Below are positions 58,590 to 64,000 of a stretch of 64,000 bases of DNA, piece after piece. The stretch comes from Mesorhizobium sp. M1D.F.Ca.ET.043.01.1.1 (lineage in GTDB: Bacteria > Pseudomonadota > Alphaproteobacteria > Rhizobiales > Rhizobiaceae). A program made the translations under genes and the position numbers. Each line of letters opens with the position of its first letter. The first letter of the stretch is position 1. Below the pieces are notes generated by a model, which worked only from the letters and a program-made list of their open reading frames with translations, searched no databases and was not told the origin of the DNA. The stretch lies in assembly GCF_003952385.1 (NCBI RefSeq), contig NZ_CP034444.1, positions 1 through 64,000 of the forward strand, read 5' to 3'.

Positions 58590-59204
58590 TCACACCCCGA
58601 TCGCCGCCACCAGCACCCGGTTCTGCCGCCTAATCGCCGCGCGCAGTTCCGGTATCCTCGCCTCCTCGCGCTTCACGAACTCGATGAACATCATGTTCAT
58701 GTTGTTGAAGACGAGCTCACCCACGGCCGGGCCGTCGATGTCGGCGCGCACCAGGCCGATCTCCTGCAGGCGGGCAATCAGCGCGCGGATCTGTTCGGTC
58801 AGCGCGCGATCGAGGGCCGTATAGGCCTGGCCGAACGGGCTGTCGGGCAGTTGCGTCGATATCGCCATCGCCTGGCGCCACATCTCCTTGCTGAGATAAT
58901 TCAGCGAATGCTCGATATAGATGCCGATCAGCGTGTCCAGCGCATCGCCGACATTGACGGGTGGGCTGGCGAGCACCCCTCGCCCGGCGTTCAGCACCTC
59001 GTTGACCTCCATCGAGACGATGGCGCCGAGGATGTCGCCCTTGTTCTGGTAGTAGTTGTAGATGGTGCCGATCGAAACCTCGGCTTGGGCTGCGATCGCC
59101 TCGATCTTGGCGCCCTCATAGCCGGCCTCGCGGAACAGCGCCGTCGCCGCATCGATGATGCGGCGGTGCCGGTCCGCCTTCTGTCGTTCGCGCAATCCGC
59201 TCAT
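58590..59204 (-). CDS. TetR/AcrR-family transcriptional regulator
   Basis: 204 residues. The N-terminal HTH is RHRRIIDAATALFREAGYEG, AKIEAIAAQAEVSIGTIYNY and YQNKGDI. The C-terminal ligand domain is helical and not classifiable. It is transcribed away from the ABC operon, and the 93-base gap contains an inverted repeat, so it probably represses its own gene and the operon. The ligand may be the transported compound. Confidence 0.9.
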   Translation of the reverse strand: MSGLRERQKADRHRRIIDAATALFREAGYEGAKIEAIAAQAEVSIGTIYNYYQNKGDILGAIVSMEVNEVLNAGRGVLASPPVNVGDALDTLIGIYIEHSLNYLSKEMWRQAMAISTQLPDSPFGQAYTALDRALTEQIRALIARLQEIGLVRADIDGPAVGELVFNNMNMMFIEFVKREEARIPELRAAIRRQNRVLVAAIGV

Positions 59205-59231
59205 GTCGGCCTCTCTGCCATAAAATCATAA

Positions 59232-59257
59232 TTGACTCAATTTTAGAATTGGTTCAA
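59232..59257. promoter_or_regulatory. Candidate TetR operator
   Basis: TTGACTCAATT and AATTGGTTCAA form an imperfect dyad (nine of eleven positions pair) separated by four bases. Inside it AATTGACTCAATT (59230-59242) is a perfect odd palindrome. It lies midway between the TetR start and the first ABC gene, the usual operator position. Confidence 0.6.
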
Positions 59258-59297
59258 CTTTTCTTCCAACAAGCCAGCAAGGCAGGGAGAACACTCG

Positions 59298-60380
59298 ATG
59301 ACCGTCAATGCCCGCAATCCGCTTTCCGCCCTGAAATCTCACCTCGCCGCCGCCTGCGCGGCCGCAGCGCTGCTCATCGCGGCGAGCGGCGCTCAGTCCG
59401 CCGATCTCAACGCGCTGATCTGGTGCGATCACTCCGATCCGGCGCTGCTGCAGCCCTTCGAGGAGGCCAACAACGTCCAGGTCAACGTCAAGGAATTCGA
59501 GGGCACCGGCGCCGGTCTCGCCATCGTCGACCAGTCGCAGCCGGGCGACTGGGACGTGATGGTGATCGATAGCATCGACGTGCCGCGCGGCGTCGAGAAA
59601 GGCCTGTTCGAGCCGCTGCCCGAGGACAAGCTGCCCTTCGCCGACCTCTTCGCGGAAGTGAAGATGGACAAGTCCACCATCGTCGACGGCAAGCGCTACG
59701 GCATCACCGAAAAGTTCGGCTACAACACGATCGGCTTCAACAAGACCAAGGTCGATCCGGCCGACATGCAGTCGCTGGCCTCGCTCACCAGCGACAAATA
59801 CAAGGGCAAGATCGCGATCTACGACTACTACCTGCCGGTGATCGGCATGGCCGCGCTTGCCATCGGCAAGAAGACGGCCGACCTCACCGAGGCCGACCTT
59901 CCCGCCCTCAAGGCGGAGCTCCTCAAGATGAAGGCCAATGCCAAGCTGGTCGGCGAAGTCACCGCCAGCCAGACTGCCTTGGCCACCGGCGAGGTGGATG
60001 TGCTGGTCGGCGGCGGCGAGTGGGTGACGGCCGGCCTCGCCAAGGAGAACCCGGCGCTCGACTTCTCGATCCCGAAAGAGGGTGCTGTGCTCTGGTCGCA
60101 GTCGCTCGCCATGTTCAAGGATTCCAAGAACAAGGACATGGCGCTGAAGTTCATCCAGTACGTTCTGAGCCCTGAAGGCCAGGCTCGGCTCGCCACCTCG
60201 GCCTGCTATTGGGGCATGCCGGCGAACAAGAAGGCGGCGCTCTCCGACGAGCAGAAGAAGATCCTGCGCTTCGACGAGCAGCCGGGCTTCCTCGCCCGTG
60301 CCCAGGCCTATCCGGCGCCGAATGCCGATCTCGACAAGAAGATGCAGGACATGTGGACCGAAATGCTGCAGGCGCAGTAA
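59298..60380 (+). CDS. ABC transporter substrate-binding protein (polyamine-type)
   Basis: 360 residues. A signal peptide (SHLAAACAAAALLIAASGAQSA) precedes a mature protein of the spermidine/putrescine-binding class: LNALIWCDHSDPALLQPFEE, GEVDVLVGGGEWVTAG and YWGMPANKKAA. The pattern of aromatic and acidic residues suggests a cationic or small organic substrate, but the identity is not certain. First gene of the operon, behind AGGGAGA. Confidence 0.85.
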   Translation: MTVNARNPLSALKSHLAAACAAAALLIAASGAQSADLNALIWCDHSDPALLQPFEEANNVQVNVKEFEGTGAGLAIVDQSQPGDWDVMVIDSIDVPRGVEKGLFEPLPEDKLPFADLFAEVKMDKSTIVDGKRYGITEKFGYNTIGFNKTKVDPADMQSLASLTSDKYKGKIAIYDYYLPVIGMAALAIGKKTADLTEADLPALKAELLKMKANAKLVGEVTASQTALATGEVDVLVGGGEWVTAGLAKENPALDFSIPKEGAVLWSQSLAMFKDSKNKDMALKFIQYVLSPEGQARLATSACYWGMPANKKAALSDEQKKILRFDEQPGFLARAQAYPAPNADLDKKMQDMWTEMLQAQ

Positions 60381-60388
60381 ATCGGCCG

Positions 60389-61234
60389 ATGACTTTCACC
60401 GGACACAACGGGCGCGCCCTGCCCTGGGCGCTGGTCACGCCGGCGCTGGCATGGACATTGCTCTTCTTCGTGCTGCCCTTCGTCGCCATGGGGCTGTCGA
60501 GCCTGACGGCGCATGAAGGCGATGGCTTCACCTTAGCCAACTACAGCCAGTTCTTCACCGATTCGTCCTACTGGCGGGCGATGGTGAATTCGCTGGAGGT
60601 GACGGCGATCGTCACCGTGATCTCGATCCTGCTCGCCTACCCGTTCGCCTGGATCCTGGCCGAGATGGTCCCGGAGCGCTGGCAGCGGCTGGCGCTGATG
60701 CTGGCCGTGCTGCCGTTCTGGACGTCCTACGTCGTGCGCTCCTATTCATGGCTGCTGGTGCTGGCGCAGAACGGCGTCATCAACCGGGCGCTCACCGGCA
60801 TCGGCCTGACCGCCGAACCGCTGCAACTCGCCAACACGCGGTTCGCCACCGTCACCGGCTTCGTGCATTTCTTCGTCATGCTGCTGACGCTGACGATCTT
60901 CGCCAATCTCAAGCAGCTCAGCCCGAGCTATCGCAAGGCCGCCGCCGACCTTGGCGCCGGGCCGGTGCGCACCTTCCTGCACGTCGTGCTGCCGCTCACC
61001 TTGCCCGGCATCATGGTCGGCGCCTTCCTCACTTTCGTGCTCTGCATCGGCGACTACATCACGCCGCAGATCCTCGGCGGCAACAACGAGCTGGTCATGC
61101 CGCAGCTGGTGATGATGCAGATCGGCCGCCGCGGCGATTTCCCGCTGGCTTCGGCACTGTCGATCATCCTGATGGCGGTCGTCACCGTTGCCTATCTCGC
61201 CTGTGCCCGCTGGCTGAAGATCGAGCGGGCCTGA
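60389..61234 (+). CDS. ABC transporter permease, PotB/first-position type
   Basis: 281 residues from the ATG at 60389, eight bases after the binding-protein stop codon. Six membrane segments, starting LPWALVTPALAWTLLFFVLP. The EAA loop that contacts the ATPase is YRKAAADLGAGPVRTFLHVV followed by LPLTLPGIMVG. Forms the inner-membrane pore with the next gene product. Confidence 0.92.
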   Translation: MTFTGHNGRALPWALVTPALAWTLLFFVLPFVAMGLSSLTAHEGDGFTLANYSQFFTDSSYWRAMVNSLEVTAIVTVISILLAYPFAWILAEMVPERWQRLALMLAVLPFWTSYVVRSYSWLLVLAQNGVINRALTGIGLTAEPLQLANTRFATVTGFVHFFVMLLTLTIFANLKQLSPSYRKAAADLGAGPVRTFLHVVLPLTLPGIMVGAFLTFVLCIGDYITPQILGGNNELVMPQLVMMQIGRRGDFPLASALSIILMAVVTVAYLACARWLKIERA

Positions 61235-61236
61235 CC

Positions 61237-62019
61237 ATGCGCGCCGTCATCCGCATCGCCGCCTGGCTCTATGCCATCGCCGTCTACGGCTTCATCTTCC
61301 TGCCGGTGGTCGTGCTGGTGCTTTTTTCGCTGCAGGCGACGTCCTTCCCAATCCCGCCCTTCACCGGCCCGTCGCTGCGCTGGTACCAAGCGGTGCTGTC
61401 CGATGCGCGGCTCACCTCGGCGCTGGTCAACTCGCTGCTGGTGGCGGTGCTGTCCTCGCTCGCCTCCGTCACGCTCGGCTTCCTCTCCGCCTGGGGTTTC
61501 GCACGCTTTGTCCTGCCGGGCTCGGCCGTGCTGCGCGGGCTGATCACGCTGCCTCTCACCGTCAGCTACCTGATCATCGGCATGGGCCTTCTGGTGCTGT
61601 TCAACTGGGCCGGCGTGCCGAAATCGCTTTTAGCCGCCGGCATCGGCCATGTGGTGATCAACCTGCCGCTCTGCTTCGCCATCATCTACAGCCAGATGGG
61701 CGACCACCAGATCAACATCGAGCGGGCCGCGCGCGACCTCGGCGCGCCGGAATGGAAGGTGCTTTTGATGATCACCGTGCCGGTGATGGCGCCGGCGATC
61801 TTCGCCGGCTTCTTCCTGTCGATGACCTTCTCGTGGGACGAGTTCGTCATCTCCTTCCTGCTCACGCGTTTCGAGACGACGCTGCCCGTCGAAATCTGGA
61901 ACCTGTTGCGCTCCGGCCTGAACCCCAAGACCAACGCCGTCGGGTCGCTGGTCTTTGCGGTCTCTATCGTGCTGGTGGTGTTTTTCGAACTGACGCTGCT
62001 GCGGAGAAAGCCGGCATGA
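61237..62019 (+). CDS. ABC transporter permease, PotC/second-position type
   Basis: 260 residues starting MRAVIRIAAWLYAIAVYGFI, two bases after the first permease. Six membrane segments; EAA loop INIERAARDLGAPEWKVLLM. The stop codon overlaps the next start (ATGA). The pair of permeases with separate genes is typical of polyamine and related importers. Confidence 0.92.
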   Translation: MRAVIRIAAWLYAIAVYGFIFLPVVVLVLFSLQATSFPIPPFTGPSLRWYQAVLSDARLTSALVNSLLVAVLSSLASVTLGFLSAWGFARFVLPGSAVLRGLITLPLTVSYLIIGMGLLVLFNWAGVPKSLLAAGIGHVVINLPLCFAIIYSQMGDHQINIERAARDLGAPEWKVLLMITVPVMAPAIFAGFFLSMTFSWDEFVISFLLTRFETTLPVEIWNLLRSGLNPKTNAVGSLVFAVSIVLVVFFELTLLRRKPA

Positions 62020-63080
62020 GCTCGCCTTTGGTCGACATCCGCAACGTCTCGCATCGCTTCGGCCAGCTCCCGGTGCTGAAGAACGTCTCGCTCGCCATCG
62101 AGCCCGGCAGCTACACGATCCTGCTCGGGCCGTCCGGCTCCGGCAAGACAACGCTGCTTTCGATCCTTGGCGGTTTCGTCACGCCCAGCGAAGGCAATGT
62201 GTTCATCCGCGGCCAGGACTGCACATTCGTGCCGCCGGCGAAGCGCCCGACAACGACGGTGTTCCAGGACTATGCGCTGTTTCCGCATATGAGCGTCGGC
62301 GCCAATGTCGGCTTCGGGCTCAGGATGCAGGGCGTCGACGGTGTGACGCGGGCAGCCAAGGCGCGCGAGGCGCTGGCTCTCGTCGGGCTGGCGGCGGCCT
62401 TCGACAAGAAGCCGCATCAGCTCTCCGGCGGCCAGCGGCAGCGCGTGGCGCTGGCCCGCGCCCTGGTTATAGAACCGGCTGTGCTGCTGCTCGACGAGCC
62501 GCTCGGCGCGCTGGACCTCAAGCTACGCCGGCAGATGCAGGACGAGCTGAAGGCGATCCAGAAGCGCGTCGGCACCGCCTTCGTCCATGTCACCCACGAC
62601 CAGGAAGAAGCGATGGCGCTGGCCGACCATTGCGTGGTGATGAATGACGGGCGCATCGAGGACGAAGGCCCGCCCGAGCGCGTCTATGCGCGGCCGAAGA
62701 CACGCTTCTCGGCCACTTTCATGGGCGAGAGCACGATCCTTGCCGGCAAGGCCGGCGATTCCGGGGATGGGCGCGCCACGGTCACGACTGAGATCGGCCC
62801 GATATCCCTGGCCTGCACGTCGCCGGCCGGCGCGGCTCTGGCGCTCGCCATCCGGCCCGAGCACCTTGTCCTTGGCGATGCCGAAGGCGATGTCTCGCTT
62901 GGCACCGCCAGGATCAGCGACGTAGTCTTCCAGGGAAGCTTCAAGCGCGTGCTGGCCGTCTCGGTCCAGGACCCGGCGCTGCAGTTCATCGCCAAGGCGC
63001 CGGCATCGGCCGCCGTCCAGGCAGGCGACACAACAGCGGTTTCATGCAACGCTCAAGACATCATCCTGCTGGCGGACTGA
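62016..63080 (+). CDS. ABC transporter ATP-binding protein (PotA-like)
   Basis: 354 residues. Walker A is GPSGSGKTT near residue 40, the Q-loop is VFQDYALFPHMSV, the signature is LSGGQRQRVALARAL, Walker B is LLLDEPLGALD, and the switch His is in VTHDQEEAMALAD. A C-terminal TOBE-like domain (ALAIRPEHLVLGDAEGDVSL) follows, as in PotA. The start overlaps the second permease stop (ATGA). Confidence 0.94.
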   Translation: MSSPLVDIRNVSHRFGQLPVLKNVSLAIEPGSYTILLGPSGSGKTTLLSILGGFVTPSEGNVFIRGQDCTFVPPAKRPTTTVFQDYALFPHMSVGANVGFGLRMQGVDGVTRAAKAREALALVGLAAAFDKKPHQLSGGQRQRVALARALVIEPAVLLLDEPLGALDLKLRRQMQDELKAIQKRVGTAFVHVTHDQEEAMALADHCVVMNDGRIEDEGPPERVYARPKTRFSATFMGESTILAGKAGDSGDGRATVTTEIGPISLACTSPAGAALALAIRPEHLVLGDAEGDVSLGTARISDVVFQGSFKRVLAVSVQDPALQFIAKAPASAAVQAGDTTAVSCNAQDIILLAD

Positions 63081-63084
63081 GCAA

Positions 63085-63846
63085 ATGGGCATGCTTCCGG
63101 TTATCGAGGCTCCGGACTGGTACGAGACCATCCGCATGGGCGAGGACGTCACGCTCATCCACGAGCCGTGGATAAAACCGTTCTTCCGCTGCAACATCTG
63201 GCATGTGCGTGGCCGCGACCGCGATCTTCTGTTCGACAGCGGCCTCGGCCATTTCAGCCTGCGCCGTCACGTGCCGCTGGTCACCGGGCGAAAGCTCGTC
63301 TGCGTCGCCAGCCATACGCATTTCGATCACATCGGCTGCCACCACGAATTTGCGGACCGCTGCGTGCATAAAGCCGAGGCGGAAATCCTCGCCGATCCGC
63401 GCAATGAATGGACGGTCGCCGACCGCTATGCCAACGAGGAGATGTTCGACGGGATTCCCGAGGGCTGGGACTCGGCGCGCTACCACATCCTGCCCGCGCC
63501 TGCCGACCGGCTGCTCGGGCATGGAGACGTGGTCGATCTTGGCGATCGTGCCTTCGAGGTCATCCATACGCCTGGCCACTCACCGGGCGGCATCGCGCTC
63601 TACGAGAAGAAGACCGGCATCCTGCTGTCCGGCGACATCGTCTATGACGGGCCGCTGATCGACGACGTCTACCACTCCGATATCGACGATTATGTGGAGA
63701 CGCTGCTTGCCATGCGCGACATCGACGTGTCGGTCGTGCATGGCGGCCATTTTCCGAGCTTCGGCAAGGTGCGCTACCGCCAGCTCATCGACGAGTATCT
63801 GGCGCAGAAGCGCGAGGCCGGCTGCCACCTGCAGCCGAGCCGCTGA
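63085..63846 (+). CDS. MBL-fold metallo-hydrolase
   Basis: 253 residues of the metallo-beta-lactamase fold. The metal motif HxHxDH appears as ASHTHFDHIGCHHEF; the later His is in VIHTPGHSPGGIALYEKKTG and the Asp in LLSGDIVYDGPLID. Another His lies in VVHGGHFPSFGKVRYR. It starts four bases after the ATPase stop codon, so it is the last gene of the operon and probably acts on the imported compound or a derivative. The substrate is unknown. Confidence 0.9.
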   Translation: MGMLPVIEAPDWYETIRMGEDVTLIHEPWIKPFFRCNIWHVRGRDRDLLFDSGLGHFSLRRHVPLVTGRKLVCVASHTHFDHIGCHHEFADRCVHKAEAEILADPRNEWTVADRYANEEMFDGIPEGWDSARYHILPAPADRLLGHGDVVDLGDRAFEVIHTPGHSPGGIALYEKKTGILLSGDIVYDGPLIDDVYHSDIDDYVETLLAMRDIDVSVVHGGHFPSFGKVRYRQLIDEYLAQKREAGCHLQPSR

Positions 63847-63861
63847 GGCGACGGGGTCGGC

Positions 63862-63999
63862 TTAAAGCGCCCTTTGCGGACAAGGCGTTCCGGCGGCATC
63901 GCCGCAGCGGGAGACCGTGGGCTGCGGCCGCTGGCTCATCTCTTCCGAATGACGCACCAATTCGGCGAACATGAGAGCGAAACTTCCCATCATCAGGAA
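63862..63999 (-). CDS. Possible partial small membrane protein
   Basis: A reading frame open to the window edge reads FLMMGSFALMFAELVRHSEE then MSQRPQPTVSRCGDAAGTPC and ends PQRAL. The first part is hydrophobic and could be the end of a membrane segment. It could equally be a 44-residue small protein starting at either Met of the MMGS. No homology is recognised and the support is weak. The remaining plus-strand bases from 63847 show nothing else. Confidence 0.35.
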   Translation of the reverse strand, partial: FLMMGSFALMFAELVRHSEEMSQRPQPTVSRCGDAAGTPCPQRAL

Positions 64000-64000
64000 G

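Overview
The window is a GC-rich chromosomal segment from an alphaproteobacterium, most likely a Mesorhizobium-like member of the Hyphomicrobiales. The evidence is the str-S10-spc-alpha ribosomal cluster with adk behind secY and no rpmJ, two tuf genes, rhizobial-type palindromic repeats, and genes for a BA14K-type secreted protein, a glyoxylate carboligase module and a polyamine-type ABC importer. There are no rRNA genes, CRISPR arrays, prophages or intact insertion sequences.

Layout. (1) 1-3004: a DUF779 gene and an aldehyde dehydrogenase gene, both broken by single-base deletions, behind a GAF/Fis-type regulator and a perfect 20-bp palindrome. (2) 3171-7004: an LpxO/AspH-like hydroxylase, rarA and a DegP/DegQ-type periplasmic protease. 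(3) 7146-26246, all on the minus strand: the ribosomal superoperon rpsL-rpsG-fusA-tuf-rpsJ to rplQ, including secY, adk and rpoA, closed by a strong terminator. (4) 26709-28706: a small conserved protein, an aldose 1-dehydrogenase-like oxidoreductase and an O-methyltransferase, inserted between the str and rpoBC blocks. (5) 28755-41368, minus strand: tRNA-Trp, secE, nusG, rplK, rplA, rplJ, rplL, rpoB, rpoC and a terminator. (6) 41405-46069: an accessory block between tRNA-Trp and the second tuf. It holds a YdjM-like membrane protein, a truncated haemoglobin, and two tandem paralogues of a secreted double-domain ClpP-fold protein, the second of them broken. (7) 46235-50898: second tuf, an EamA transporter, small envelope and stress proteins, tRNA-Gly, tRNA-Tyr and rlmB. 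(8) 51030-55681: the glyoxylate-to-glycerate module gcl-hyi-glxR with a divergent IclR regulator. (9) 55682-58560: small envelope or unknown proteins, tRNA-Thr and a cluster of palindromic repeats. (10) 58590-63846: a TetR regulator divergent from a five-gene ABC importer and metallo-hydrolase operon.

Most of the window is core translation and transcription machinery. The more unusual signals are in four places. The double-domain ClpP-like pair is the first: the second domain of each copy has lost a different member of the Ser/His pair. The second is a set of palindromes sitting directly after stop codons, including two copies whose outer arms differ yet still pair. The third is a heptad-phased palindrome family inside the ribosomal operon and elsewhere. 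The fourth is the cluster of frameshifts in the first 650 bases. I do not see a clear new defence, CRISPR-like or biosynthetic system. The ClpP-like pair is the best candidate for undescribed biology.
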